Assembly: GCF_000017505.1 (NCBI RefSeq)
Contig: NC_009675.1
Span: 2,046,001-2,110,000 of the forward strand
Direction: 5' to 3'
DNA length: 64,000 nucleotides
Source of the DNA: Anaeromyxobacter sp. Fw109-5
GTDB lineage: Bacteria > Myxococcota > Myxococcia > Myxococcales > Anaeromyxobacteraceae
The notes under the pieces were generated by a model that was given only the letters and a program-made list of their open reading frames with translations, was not told the origin of the DNA and did no database searches. Position numbers and translations under genes: made by a program. Below are positions 51,875 to 62,336 of this stretch, piece after piece. Each line of letters begins with the position of its first letter. Position 1 is the stretch's first letter.

Positions 51875-52300
51875 CTAGCTCTTCCGCTTCTCCTGGATCT
51901 CCTTCTCGAGGGCGTCGAGCTGCGCGTCCGCGGCAGTCGGCCCCTTCTCCTCGGTCCCGGCGCCCTCGGTGGGCTTGCCGGTGAAGTGCGCCTCGCCGGG
52001 CTGCCAGCCGGGGCTCACGGTGGAGGCCAGCTCGGTCGCGCCGCGGTTGAACATCGCGATGATGGGGTTCACGAGCGCCCGGGCGAAGATGACGAAGCCG
52101 ATCATCGGGAGGAACATGAGGAAGGTGAGGCCGAGGATCGGGATGAGCGCGAGGGCGGCGAGCGTCGGCACCTTCATCCACTCGCCCTTGCCCTCGGGCA
52201 GCCGGTCGCCGTCCTTGGCGATGGGCTCGACGTGCCACTTCATCGCGTTGAAGTAGTAACCGCTCTGCACCGCGCTCCCGCTCTTGAACTTGTTGGCCAT
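51875..52300 (-). CDS. Small conserved membrane protein, paralogue B
   Basis: 141 residues from ATG 52300, with a strong AAAGGAG Shine-Dalgarno. Same architecture as paralogue A: SGYYFNAMKWHVEP, LALIPILGLTFLMFLPMIG, TELASTVSPGWQPGEAHFT and a charged tail. A weak GG-N10-GC element lies upstream on this strand (GG at 52367-52368, GC at 52355-52356, complement). Function unknown; the near-identity of the SPGWxPGEAH block suggests a conserved interaction site. Confidence 0.82.
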   Translation of the reverse strand: MANKFKSGSAVQSGYYFNAMKWHVEPIAKDGDRLPEGKGEWMKVPTLAALALIPILGLTFLMFLPMIGFVIFARALVNPIIAMFNRGATELASTVSPGWQPGEAHFTGKPTEGAGTEEKGPTAADAQLDALEKEIQEKRKS

Positions 52301-52667
52301 GGTGTTTGGCTCCTTTCGATGCTCAATCTCGCTCAATCCGAGGCGTTTCGAAATGCGGACGAATGCCCAATCTCGCAGGAAAAAGTCCGGGGGGAGGGGC
52401 GCGCCGCGCCGGAGCGGGGCATGTCCGCGGACCGGAGCGGAGCGGCGGCGCGGTCCCGAGGGTCGCGGGTGCGGAGTCCGCGCCGCGAGGCGGGCGCCCA
52501 CCGGAGGCCAGGTCCGGCGAGCTCCGGAGAGGACGTCGGGCGAATTCCCGATGCGGCCGGGTGGCGCAGTTTCTGGCGCCGTTCGGCCCGTGCTTGACGC
52601 GGATGGGGGAGCCTGGTCCGCTGGTGGCTCGACAGGCTCACCACGAGGGGACGAGAAAAGCCACCGC
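52301..52667. other. Divergent intergenic region
   Basis: 367 bases between paralogue B and the YfhO gene. It contains the Shine-Dalgarno and possible promoter of paralogue B and one REP-like repeat near the right end. No credible small gene. Confidence 0.5.
52621..52647. repeat. REP-like palindromic repeat, copy 3
   Basis: CTGGTGGCTCGACAGG followed by CTCACCACGAG: a variant of the same element, located 20 bases before the YfhO start codon. Confidence 0.75.
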
Positions 52668-54965
52668 ATGAGCACCCGAACGTCCACGCGCGTCGCTCGC
52701 GCTTCCGCTCAGGAGAGCTCGCCCGTCGAGTCCAGTCGAGCGGGATGGGCCGCCATCGCCGGCCTCGTCCTCGTCGTCCTCGTCTCCAACTACCGCGTGG
52801 CGCTCCTGGGCGAGACCTACTCCACCCGCGACGCGCTCGGGTTCATGTCCCCCGTGCTCGCGTTCCTCGGCTCGGCGCTGCGCAGCGGGCGAATTCCGGA
52901 GTGGTGCGACGGCATCGGGATCGGCGTTCCGTTCGCGACGAACCCGATCGACGGGGTGACCTATCCGCCGTTCTGGATCGCGGCGTTCGTCCGTCCGCTG
53001 CTCGCGAAGGACCTCGTCGTGCTCGCGCATCTCCTCGTGGCGGCGGGAGGAGCGGCGGCGCTCGCTCGCAGCCTCGGGGCGGGCTGGCGGGGCGCGTGGC
53101 TGTCGGGGGCAGCCTTCGTGACCTGCGGCTACGCGGCGTCGATGCCGGGGAACAACAACGTCCACCTGCTGTGCTGGACGCCGTGGGTGGCCTGGGCCGC
53201 GAACCGGGTCGCGCTGTCGCCGGGGGGCCTGCGGGAGCCGTTGCTCCTCGCCGCTGCGCTGGCGATGCAGATCGTCGTCGGAGAGCCGGCCCACCTCGTC
53301 GTCTCGCTCGGCCTCGCCCTGGTGCTCCTGCTGATTCCCCGCGGCCTCGATCGCCGCCGCCCGCTGCTCCGCGGCGCGCTGGCGATGGCGGGCGCCCTTC
53401 CCTTGAGCGCCGCGACGCTGCTCCCCGCGCTCGGCATCCTCGGCTGGACGACCCGGGGACAGGGGTTGTCGACCGAGGAGCGCCTGAGCTGGTCGATGGC
53501 GCCCATCCGCGTGCTCGAGTGGCTCTGGCCGGGCCTGCTGGGGACCCAGCTGCCTCCCGGCGGGCTCGTCGACAACCTCGCCCGCGCCCTCGGCCCCGTC
53601 TACGGACTCAACGACTCGACGTGGGCCGCCAGCGTCTACGTGGGCGTTCCCCTGCTCGCGCTCGTCGCCTGGACGGCCTGGCGGGACCGCCTGGCCAGGT
53701 GGCTCCTCTGGGCGTCGCTGGGATTCGTGGTCCTGGCCCTCGGCGCCGCGACCCCCGTGCACGAGGCGCTCGCCGCGCTCCTGCCGCCCCTCAGGATCGT
53801 CCGCTATCCCGAGAAGTACCTGATCGGCAGCATCGTCCTGTGGTGCGCCATGGCGGGCATGGGGGCCGCACGCGTCCAGAAGCACGGCGTGGAGCGTCCT
53901 CTCGTGAGCATCGCGTGGGCCGGGACGGCCTTGCTCGGGCTGCTCGTGGCCGCGGCGACCGCGTCCCGAAGCCTGATCGTGCCGGCGATCGCAGCGCGGG
54001 TCGATGCCTCCCAGCTTCCGTTCGAGGCGGGCGCCGCGTTCCAGCGCGTCCTCGTCTCCGGCGCGATCGCCACGGTCGTGGCGGCAGCGTTCGCGACGCT
54101 CCTCTGGCTGGGCGCTCGAGCTCGCCAGCCCCGCTTCGCCGTCGCCGCCGGCTTGCTCCTCGTCGCGGAGTTGGTCGTCCGCTCCTGGGCGGTTCATCCC
54201 TCCACCGATCCCGGGCCGCTGGAGACGCCCCCGAGGCTCCTCGCCGGGCTCCTCCCCTCGCAGTCGGCGACGATTCGACCGCGCCTGTGGGCGAGCAGCA
54301 CGAGGCTGGTGGGACCGCCGGATTTCCGGAACGAGGCGACGTACGCTCAGTACGTGTTCCAGGGGCTCTTCGACAACGTGCCGATGATGTTCGGCTTCAA
54401 CGCGTTCCCCGGCCACAGCTCGATCGAGAGCTCGGCCCTGCAGCGGCTCACGTCGAGCGAGGAGGGTGGCGCCCTGCTCGGCATCGAGTACGTGCGGATG
54501 GCGGAGGAGCTCCTCGTCGGCCCGGGCGGCGTGCCCACCGTTCCTCCCGAGCTCATCGTCGCGCGGGATGCGGAGCTGCGAACCGCCATCGTCCGGGTCC
54601 CCGATCCCAGGCCCAGGGCCTTCGTCACGGCCGAAGCGTTCGACTCGCCGCGTCCATGCTCCGTCCGCTCGGCCATCCCGGAACAGGTCGAGCTCGACTG
54701 CGTGACGCCGTCTCCAGGGTACGCCGTGCTCCTCGACGCGGCGGCCCCCGGCTGGACGGTCAGCGTGGACGGCATCCCCGCGCCCATCGAGACGGCGGAC
54801 GGCGTCTTCCGTGCCGTCCGCGTGGGCGCCGGAGCTCACCGCGTCGATTTCCGATACCGGACGCCGTGGCTTCGAGGCGGCGCCGCGATCGCCGGCGCGA
54901 GCTGGCTCGCGTGGCTCGTGATCCTGATGCTCGCAGCTCGCAAGCACGCAGCGCACTCGCCCTGA
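52668..54965 (+). CDS. YfhO-family membrane protein
   Basis: 765 residues from ATG 52668. About 13 membrane helices; first-loop motif STRDALGFMSPVLAFLG with GRIPEWCDGIGIGVPFATNP; conserved LRIVRYPEKYL near residue 380. The C-terminal extracytoplasmic domain (residues 540-735) ends with APGWTVSVDGIPAP, as in other YfhO proteins. It is the second YfhO protein in the window and is not closely similar to the one at 30.6-33.0 kb. Proposed GT-C glycosyltransferase; substrate unknown. The Shine-Dalgarno is poor. Confidence 0.8.
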   Translation: MSTRTSTRVARASAQESSPVESSRAGWAAIAGLVLVVLVSNYRVALLGETYSTRDALGFMSPVLAFLGSALRSGRIPEWCDGIGIGVPFATNPIDGVTYPPFWIAAFVRPLLAKDLVVLAHLLVAAGGAAALARSLGAGWRGAWLSGAAFVTCGYAASMPGNNNVHLLCWTPWVAWAANRVALSPGGLREPLLLAAALAMQIVVGEPAHLVVSLGLALVLLLIPRGLDRRRPLLRGALAMAGALPLSAATLLPALGILGWTTRGQGLSTEERLSWSMAPIRVLEWLWPGLLGTQLPPGGLVDNLARALGPVYGLNDSTWAASVYVGVPLLALVAWTAWRDRLARWLLWASLGFVVLALGAATPVHEALAALLPPLRIVRYPEKYLIGSIVLWCAMAGMGAARVQKHGVERPLVSIAWAGTALLGLLVAAATASRSLIVPAIAARVDASQLPFEAGAAFQRVLVSGAIATVVAAAFATLLWLGARARQPRFAVAAGLLLVAELVVRSWAVHPSTDPGPLETPPRLLAGLLPSQSATIRPRLWASSTRLVGPPDFRNEATYAQYVFQGLFDNVPMMFGFNAFPGHSSIESSALQRLTSSEEGGALLGIEYVRMAEELLVGPGGVPTVPPELIVARDAELRTAIVRVPDPRPRAFVTAEAFDSPRPCSVRSAIPEQVELDCVTPSPGYAVLLDAAAPGWTVSVDGIPAPIETADGVFRAVRVGAGAHRVDFRYRTPWLRGGAAIAGASWLAWLVILMLAARKHAAHSP

Positions 54966-54987
54966 CGCGCTCGATTGGGCCGGGCCG

Positions 54988-55020
54988 CCGCTCGTGGTTC
55001 GACAGGCTCACCACGAGCGG
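54988..55020. repeat. REP-like palindromic repeat, copy 4
   Basis: Arms CCGCTCGTGG and CCACGAGCGG around TTCGACAGGCTCA. It lies between the converging YfhO and HTH genes. Confidence 0.82.
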
Positions 55021-55048
55021 TTCGTGCGACGAGAAGATCGCGTCGCGC

Positions 55049-55564
55049 TCAAGTCGCTCGCTCGCGCCGGCTCCGCGTGAGCCCGAACTGCGAGAGGGTC
55101 CGCTCGACGCTGCGCACCGAGACCTCGTGGCCGAGGGAGCCCAGCTCCTCGGCGATCTCGGCGGCGCTGCGCTCGGGAGCCCGGAGGCGCGTGCGGACGA
55201 TGTGGCGGACGACCTCCAGCGGTCTCCGCCACTGACCTCGCGGGCCCGACGGCTGCGCGATGAGCCCTTCCAGCCCTCGTTCGCGGAACCGGCGCAGCTT
55301 CTCGTAGTAGGTGCTCCGCGAGCGCCCGAACCGGGCGAGGACGTCGTCGAGGGGAGCGCCGCTCGTTTCTCCCTCGATCAGCATAGCCAGATCGGACGAC
55401 GCCTCGTCGCTCTCGGGTAAGGAAAGGGAGCCGCCGGGGCCGTGGATCGCGTTTGCGAGGAGCTTCAAGAAGGTTCCTCCGGCCGACGTCTTCCGCCGGA
55501 TCCTGGCGGCGGAAGCGCGGTGCGGCGGCGTGCGAAGCAAGGGCAGTGCCGGGGTCAGCCGCAC
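55049..55564 (-). CDS. Solitary helix-turn-helix protein (transposase-type HTH)
   Basis: 171 residues from GTG 55564; the start is uncertain and no clear Shine-Dalgarno is seen. Residues about 65-105 (LDDVLARFGRSRSTYYEKLRR) are a homeodomain-like HTH_29/IS630-type helix-turn-helix, and residues 125-165 (SAAEIAEELGSLGHEVSVRS) a second one. No DDE catalytic domain follows, so this is either a domesticated DNA-binding protein or the N-terminal remnant of a transposase. Confidence 0.6.
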   Translation of the reverse strand: MRLTPALPLLRTPPHRASAARIRRKTSAGGTFLKLLANAIHGPGGSLSLPESDEASSDLAMLIEGETSGAPLDDVLARFGRSRSTYYEKLRRFRERGLEGLIAQPSGPRGQWRRPLEVVRHIVRTRLRAPERSAAEIAEELGSLGHEVSVRSVERTLSQFGLTRSRRERAT

Positions 55565-55603
55565 GTAAAGTCAAGCGAATTCCAGAAGCGGGGGCGTCCC
55601 GTT

Positions 55604-55639
55604 GGGGATCTCACCCAGCGGCCATGGGTGAGGTACCCC
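55604..55639. promoter_or_regulatory. Long inverted repeat upstream of hemA
   Basis: CTCACCCA, 7-base loop, TGGGTGAG: a perfect 8-bp stem, flanked further out by GGGG and CCCC. It is centred about 150 bases upstream of the hemA -24 element, which is where an NtrC-type activator would bind. No T tract, so a terminator is less likely. Confidence 0.45.
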
Positions 55640-55779
55640 AGCCCCCTTCACGCGCGGTCGTCCGGTCGGCCCCGCAGCGCGCGTGCAGGGGTTTCGTCCC
55701 CTTCATACGCGCGGGTGAAATGGCGCAAGGGATGCGCGCCCACAGCGTGAATTCCCCCGGATGTTGCGAGGATGTGAAG

Positions 55780-55794
55780 GGCACGGTGCTTGCT
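55780..55794 (+). promoter_or_regulatory. Sigma-54 promoter of hemA
   Basis: GGGCACGGTGCTTGCT (55779-55794): GG at 55780-55781, GC at 55792-55793, N10 spacing, and full match to GGCACG-N4-TTGCT. The predicted transcription start near 55805 leaves a leader of about 22 bases with AAAGGA before the GTG. Confidence 0.78.
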
Positions 55795-55826
55795 CACGAA
55801 GCGCGCAGATCGCGAAAGGAGCCGCC

Positions 55827-57098
55827 GTGCTCGTCGCAGTCGGTCTGAACCAGAAGGGCGCAACCGTCGCCGACCGCGAGGTGCTCGCCCTCCCCGCGGA
55901 GGGGTTCCAGTCGACGCTCGCGGAGTACGCCGCGCTCGACGCCGTCGACGAGATCGCGGTGATGTCCACGTGCTACCGCGTGGAGATCTATGCCGCGACG
56001 CGCTGCCCCGCGGCCGCGACGCTCTCTCTTCGCCAGGCGCTGAACGCGCGCGCCGGGCGTGAGCTGCCGCTGTTCGAGCTCCACGGCGAGGAGGCGTACC
56101 GCCACCTCGTCCGTGTCGCGTCGAGCCTCGAGTCCGCCATCCTCGGCGAGCCGCAGATCCTCGGGCAGGTGAAGGAGGCCTTCCAGCGGTCCATCGACCA
56201 GGGCGTCGCGGCCAAGGAGCTCACCTCGGTGCTGAACCGGGCGCTCTCCGCGGCGAAGCGCGTCCGCACCGACACGGCGATCGGGCGGGCGGGCATCTCC
56301 TGGGGGCACGCGGCGGCCACGCTGGCAGAGAAGGTTCTCGGCAAGATGCAGGGCCGGCGCGTGGTGGTGGTCGGCGCCGGCGAGATGGCGCGGCTCTCGG
56401 CGCAGCACCTCCGCGACCAGGGCGCGCGCATCGTGGTCCTGAACCGCACCCTCGTGAACGGCGAGGCCCTCGCGCGGGAGGTCGGGGGCGTCGCCCGTCC
56501 CCTCGAGGCGCTCGGGGAGGAGCTGGCGCAGGCGGACGTGGTCGTCTCCGCGGCGCCGGTGGCGCCGGATGCGTTCCAGCCGGAGGCGATGGCCGAGCTC
56601 TCCCGCAGCCGCAAGCGGCCCATCGTGCTCGTCGATCTCGCCGTCCCACGGGCCATCCCCGCCGCCACCGGAGCCATCCGCGACGTGTACCTGTGCGACG
56701 TCGACGACCTGGATCGGGTGATGAAGGCGGCCATGAGCGAGCGGGCGGCAGCAGTGGCCGACGCGGACCGGATCATCGCCGAGGAGGTCGGCAAGTTCGT
56801 CCGCGCCGAGGCGGAGCGCCGGGCCGCCCCGCTCATCCAGGAGATGCGCACCCGCGCGAGCGCCATCGCCCGGGAGGAGGTGGAGCGCACCCTCCGGAGG
56901 CTCGGGGAGGATCCGGAGGTGGAGCGGCGCCTCGAGGCGATGGCCGGCTCGATCGTCTCGAAGATCCTGCACGCCCCGAGCGCCCGGCTGCGTCAGGCGG
57001 TGTGCGACGGCTGCTCCGGGGAGGCGCTCGTGTCGGCGGCGGTGGAGATCTTCGAGCTCTCCGCCGACATCCGCGTACATCGCGGGAACGCGGCCTGA
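55827..57098 (+). CDS. hemA: Glutamyl-tRNA reductase
   Basis: 423 residues from GTG 55827. It catalyses the first committed step of C5-pathway tetrapyrrole synthesis (glutamyl-tRNA to glutamate-1-semialdehyde, NADPH-dependent). The catalytic Cys49 sits in [11 protein letters not shown], where most family members have STCNR. The tRNA/substrate block [19 protein letters not shown] and the NADPH site [17 protein letters not shown] are intact, and a C-terminal dimerisation helix domain is present. Length is normal. Being next to a heme-demanding cytochrome region and behind a sigma-54 promoter suggests inducible heme supply. Confidence 0.96.
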   Translation: MLVAVGLNQKGATVADREVLALPAEGFQSTLAEYAALDAVDEIAVMSTCYRVEIYAATRCPAAATLSLRQALNARAGRELPLFELHGEEAYRHLVRVASSLESAILGEPQILGQVKEAFQRSIDQGVAAKELTSVLNRALSAAKRVRTDTAIGRAGISWGHAAATLAEKVLGKMQGRRVVVVGAGEMARLSAQHLRDQGARIVVLNRTLVNGEALAREVGGVARPLEALGEELAQADVVVSAAPVAPDAFQPEAMAELSRSRKRPIVLVDLAVPRAIPAATGAIRDVYLCDVDDLDRVMKAAMSERAAAVADADRIIAEEVGKFVRAEAERRAAPLIQEMRTRASAIAREEVERTLRRLGEDPEVERRLEAMAGSIVSKILHAPSARLRQAVCDGCSGEALVSAAVEIFELSADIRVHRGNAA

Positions 57099-57181
57099 CG
57101 CACCGAGCGCGAGGGCGCCTTCCTTACCGTCCACGTCCTTGCAATGATGGCGGTCGCCCGGGCGTTGTCCCTGGCGAATAG

Positions 57182-58683
57182 ATGAACCCCTTCGAACGCC
57201 TCTTCAAGCGGCTCGATTCGAGCATCCGGGCGCGCATCCTGCTCCCGACGGCGCTCCTGTTCGCCCTGACGATGGCGGCCATGGTCGCGAGCGGCGTCCA
57301 CCTGTACAGCTCCGACATCGAGCGGGGGCGCCGGGAGCGCGCCCAGATCTTCACCGAGATGGTGGCCTCCGGCGTCTCGAACACCATGCTCTCGGGGCAG
57401 CCGAACGCGGTCCCCGCGCTGCTCGGGACGCTCCTCGCCCACAACAGCGAGCTCCTCGCGGCGAGCCTCGTCGCCCCGACGGGCTACGTCTCGGTGTCCA
57501 CCGCCCCGGCGCTGGTCGGCTCGGTGCCCTGGCCCGAGCTGGGGCAGTACGAGAAGACGACCGTGGTGCAGTCTCCCAACGGGAACGCGCTCGAGTACGC
57601 CGTCCTCCACCCCATCCCGAACGCGGCCGCCTGCGTGCGCTGCCACGGCGACCACTCCCACGTGAACGGCTGGCTGGACCTGCGCTTCACGCGTCACTCG
57701 ATCGAGGACGCCGAGTCCCGGCTCGCGCGGACGCTCATCCTCGCCGCCTCGGGCGCGCTGGTCTGCCTCCTCGCCATCCTCCTGTGGCTCCTCGGGCGGG
57801 AGGCGGTGACCCCGCTCCAGCGCCTCGTCAACGCGATGCGCCGCGCAGAGGCCGGCGAGCTGACGGTGCGCGCCGACGAGGGGCGGCCCGACGAGCTCGG
57901 CATCGCCGCGCGCGGCTTCGACGCGATGCTCGCGGCGCTGCGGCGCAGCCAGTCGGAGCTGGAGGCCTTCTACCGGGAGCGGATGGTGCGCGCCGATCGC
58001 TTCGCCGCGGTGGGCGAGATCGCCACGGGCCTCGCCCACGAGATCAAGAACCCGCTCGCCGGGCTCTCCGGCGCGCTCGAGCTGCTCGCCGAGGACCTCT
58101 CCGCCAACCCGCAGCACGCCGAGGTGGTCGGCGAGATGCGCCACCAGGTGCAGCGGCTCACGCACACGATGGAGAGCCTCCTCAGCTTCGCACGCCCACC
58201 CAAGGCGAAGCTCCGCTCCACCGACGTGAACGCCACGCTGGAGAAGGTGCTGTTCCTCATCCGCCAGCAGCGGAACGGGGGAGTGTCGGAGGTGGTGCCG
58301 GAGCTGATGCCCGAGCTCCCCTCCGTCCTCGCGGATCCGTCGCAGCTCGAGCAGGTGTTCCTCAACATCTGCCTGAACGCCTGCCAGGCGATGGGCGCGC
58401 AGGGCGGCGGCAAGCTCACGGTCCGCTCGCGGCCAGGGGACGGGAACGTCGTCGTCGAGATCGCCGACACCGGCCCAGGCATCCCGGCGGATCTCCGCGC
58501 CCAGGTCTTCAAGCCGTTCTTCACGACCAAGCGCGAGGGGAACGGCCTCGGCCTCGCGATCTCCGCCCGCATCGTGGCGGAGCACGGAGGCCACATCGGT
58601 TACCGCTGCCCACCGGAGGGAGGAACGGTGTTCACGGTCACGTTGCAGCAGGTCCGCGCCGCCCGCGCCCCGGAGCAAGCCGC

Positions 58684-58687
<4 letters not shown>
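57182..58687 (+). CDS. Sensor histidine kinase with periplasmic heme motif
   Basis: 501 residues: membrane helix 1 (about 17-37), a periplasmic domain of about 145 residues, helix 2 (about 183-203), HAMP (205-255), a HisKA helix with His286 in GLAHEIKNPLAGL, and a HATPase_c domain with LNICLNACQAM (N box), DTGPGIP and NGLGLAI. Just before helix 2 the periplasmic domain contains NAAACVRCHGD (CXXCH, residues 151-155), so a covalently bound heme c is likely. The stop overlaps the start of the response regulator. It could sense redox potential, oxygen or NO. Confidence 0.93.
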
Positions 58688-60063
<1,376 letters not shown>

Positions 60064-60085
60064 GGCCGGGATCGGCGGTACCCGT

Positions 60086-60118
60086 ACGCTCGTGCTTCGA
60101 CAGGCTCAGCACGAGCGG
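60086..60118. repeat. REP-like palindromic repeat, copy 5
   Basis: ACGCTCGTGC and GCACGAGCGG around TTCGACAGGCTCA, 23 bases after the response-regulator stop. Confidence 0.8.
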
Positions 60119-60278
60119 AGCGCGGATGGCCGAGCACGAGCGGAGCCTCGGTGACACGGGTAGGGCGGGATGGGTGGCTGTGCCCGTGAGCAACTCCCGT
60201 TCGTCCCGAGCGTAGGGTGCGCGATGCGCGCCCGAAGTCGAGGGACGAGCAGGGTGACCCGGGTCCGCCCAAACGCGA

Positions 60279-60306
60279 GCGGCCCGAGGCGAGGCGCCCG
60301 GGCCGC
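60279..60306 (-). terminator. Candidate terminator of rpoH
   Basis: GCGGCCCG, 12-base loop, CGGGCCGC. Read leftward it is followed by TCGCGTTTGGG, a weak T tract. It lies about 90 bases past the rpoH stop. Confidence 0.45.
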
Positions 60307-60338
60307 GAATAGCCTTCTTCCACTCAGGCCAGACGGAT

Positions 60339-60383
60339 CCGCTCACCCTGACCCCTCGACAAGCTCGGGGGAAGGGTGAGCGG
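60339..60383. repeat. REP-like palindromic repeat, longer variant, copy 6
   Basis: Arms CCGCTCACCCT and AGGGTGAGCGG, as in the shorter copies, but the centre is expanded to CCCCTCGACAAGCTCGGGG. This is a second subtype of the element. Confidence 0.75.
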
Positions 60384-60395
60384 TGCGGGAAGGCG

Positions 60396-61319
60396 CTACG
60401 CCAGCGCCGCGTCGTCGATGTCGATCGGTCTGCCGTCCGTCGGGTAGTCGATCTCCGCCGCGAGCGCGTGCAGCTCCTGCTTCAGCTTCTCCTTGGCGCG
60501 GATCTCGAGCTGGCGCGCGCGCTCGCGGGAGAACCCGAAGTGCTCGCCCAGCTCCTTCAACGTGAGCGGGCGATCGCTCATGACGCGCTGCTCGATGATG
60601 TACCGCTCGCGCTGGTCGAGCCGCGCGAGCGCGGCGGTGACCTTGGCGGAGACGATCTGCTGCTCCTCGGCGTCGGAGAGCTCGTCGTCCTGCGCCGCCG
60701 ACTTCGCGGCCACGAAGTCGATGTGGGAGTAGCCGCCGTCGTCGCCCATCGGCGCGTCGAGGGAGAGATCGCGGCCGTCCATCCGCTGCTCCATCTCCTC
60801 GACCTCGGCCGGCTTCACGCGGAGCTTCTTCGCGATCTTGCCCTTGTCCTGCGCGTCGGAGTCGCGGCCGTGCTCGACCGACATCTTGTCGAGCTCGCGC
60901 TTGGTCCGCGCGAGAGAGAAGAACAGCTTCCGCTGTGCCTGGGTCGTCCCCAGCTTCACGAGCGACCACGACTTGAGGATGTAGTTCTGGATGTACGCCC
61001 GGATCCACCAGACGGCGTAGGAGATGAGTCGGATCCCCTTGTCCGGGTCGAACTTCTGGACCGCCTTCATCAGGCCGATGTTCCCCTCCTGGATGAGGTC
61101 GGCCATCTTGAAGCCGTAGGAGCGGTACTCGTAGGACACCTTCACGACGAAGCGCAGGTTGGCCGTGACCAGCCGGTGCGCCGCGCGCGTGTCGCCCTCG
61201 TCCCGGAACAGCCGCGCGAGGCGCTGCTCCTCGTCCACCGTCAGGAGAGGAAAGCGATTGATCTCCGATAGATACAGCTCGAGGGAGCTGGTGGTCGTCG
61301 GGATCGCGATGCGCTTCAT
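60396..61319 (-). CDS. rpoH: Heat-shock RNA polymerase sigma factor (sigma-32)
   Basis: 307 residues from ATG 61319 (GGAGG five bases upstream). Sigma-70 regions 1.2-2.4 ([35 protein letters not shown]), a region 4 HTH ([21 protein letters not shown]), and the RpoH-box [16 protein letters not shown], which identifies it as sigma-32 rather than RpoD or RpoS. It directs transcription of chaperone and protease genes under heat or protein-folding stress. A sigma-54-type promoter lies upstream. Confidence 0.95.
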   Translation of the reverse strand: MKRIAIPTTTSSLELYLSEINRFPLLTVDEEQRLARLFRDEGDTRAAHRLVTANLRFVVKVSYEYRSYGFKMADLIQEGNIGLMKAVQKFDPDKGIRLISYAVWWIRAYIQNYILKSWSLVKLGTTQAQRKLFFSLARTKRELDKMSVEHGRDSDAQDKGKIAKKLRVKPAEVEEMEQRMDGRDLSLDAPMGDDGGYSHIDFVAAKSAAQDDELSDAEEQQIVSAKVTAALARLDQRERYIIEQRVMSDRPLTLKELGEHFGFSRERARQLEIRAKEKLKQELHALAAEIDYPTDGRPIDIDDAALA

Positions 61320-61359
61320 TCGGCCTCCGGAAGTCTGCCTAGTGACGGGGGCGGAAGAA

Positions 61360-61374
61360 AGCAACGGGTATGCC
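61360..61374 (-). promoter_or_regulatory. Sigma-54-like promoter of rpoH
   Basis: On the complementary strand CGGCATACCCGTTGCT (61375-61360): GG at 61374-61373, GC at 61362-61361, exactly N10; CATA replaces CACG. Predicted transcription start near 61349, about 30 bases before the ATG. A palindrome GGTTGCAACC at 61534-61543 lies about 160 bases upstream. Confidence 0.6.
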
Positions 61375-61619
61375 GCAACGGGGCTATGGAAAATCTTTCG
61401 CAATTCCAATGGGTTGACAGTCAGGAAAGGAGCCGCTTGGATAGCATCCGGCTGTAAATATGACCGGAGTCGCGCGAACCCCTGGCCCTGTTGGGCTTTT
61501 TGGCTGTAATTCCTGCAACGAAAACTTCCGGGTGGTTGCAACCCCCACTTGCGGACGGCATAGGGGGGACCCACGTTGAGGTCGTACGCTCGTCGGGATG
61601 GCGGCTAGGCAGGTGGAAA

Positions 61620-62336
61620 GTGGAGCGCGAGCAAGCTGAACAACCCGAGACCGGCCGGAGCCGGGAAGCGGACGCGAACGACCGGAGCGGCTACCTCGGC
61701 TTCGTCGCTCATGAGGTCCGCAACCCCCTCTCGACTGCCCTCTGGACGGCCGAGCTGCTCACCCGCATGTCGCCCGAGGAACGCGGCGGTGCCCGGGGAG
61801 ACAAGCTCTCCGCGATGTGCCTCCGGTCGCTGTCCCGCGTCCGCCAGCTCATCGAGGACCACTTCCTTTGTGAGCGCCTGGACGTGGCCGGAATCCCCGT
61901 CCGCGCAGAGCCGCTCCGCGTCGGCGAGCTCATCGACGGCTTGCTGGAGCGTCGCGCGGCCGACGCCCCACCGGTCTCCGTCGAGCTCGACGAGCCGCTC
62001 GCGGTCGCAGCCGATCGCACGCTGCTCGAGCGCGCAGTGGAGGCGCTGCTCGCCGTCGCCGGCAGCGAGGGTACTCCAGTGCGCGTGGTCGTCCGGCCCG
62101 ACGGGGAGGGGCGGGTGTCGCTCTGGTTCTCCGGACACGCGCCGGGACCGGCCGGCCTCGAAGACCCGCGCAAGGGCTCGCCCAGCGATCCGAAGGGAAG
62201 GGCGCTCGCCCTGCCGGTCGCGCGACGGGTGGCGGCGGTGCTGCGCGGCGCGCTCGCGGTGTCCGAAGGGGACTACGTCCTCACGCTCCCGCGGGCGGCA
62301 TATACTGCCGCGCCGGAACCCTCCTTGGAGCCATGA
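61620..62336 (+). CDS. Degenerate histidine kinase-like protein
   Basis: About 238 residues from GTG 61620 (AGGTGG upstream); the frame is open further upstream and the true start is uncertain. HisKA-like helix with LGFVAHEVRNPLSTALW, so the phosphorylatable His is present. The following ATP-binding region is poor: the N box Asn is missing (LLERAVEALLAVAGS) and the G1 box reads SGHAPGPAG without Asp. No membrane helix or sensor domain. It overlaps the start of a single-domain receiver by four bases. It may be a phosphotransfer or pseudokinase partner rather than an active kinase. Confidence 0.7.
   Translation: MEREQAEQPETGRSREADANDRSGYLGFVAHEVRNPLSTALWTAELLTRMSPEERGGARGDKLSAMCLRSLSRVRQLIEDHFLCERLDVAGIPVRAEPLRVGELIDGLLERRAADAPPVSVELDEPLAVAADRTLLERAVEALLAVAGSEGTPVRVVVRPDGEGRVSLWFSGHAPGPAGLEDPRKGSPSDPKGRALALPVARRVAAVLRGALAVSEGDYVLTLPRAAYTAAPEPSLEP

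Larger units (their letters stand above)
60064..60395. other. Repeat-containing intergenic region
   Basis: 332 bases between convergent genes, containing two REP-like repeats, a partial third (GAGCACGAGCGGAGC near 60130) and a candidate terminator for rpoH. No gene seen. Confidence 0.6.

Noticed and set aside
52354-52370. Sigma-54 promoter of the small membrane-protein paralogue B
   Set aside because: Spacing is right (GG-N10-GC), but the -12 side is CCGCA rather than TTGCA and the inner CACG is absent. Kept only as a remark.
61414-61442. Sigma-70 promoter (TTGACA) driving the degenerate kinase gene
   Set aside because: The -35 is perfect, but the hexamer 17 bases later is TTGGAT, only three matches, and the gene starts about 170 bases downstream.
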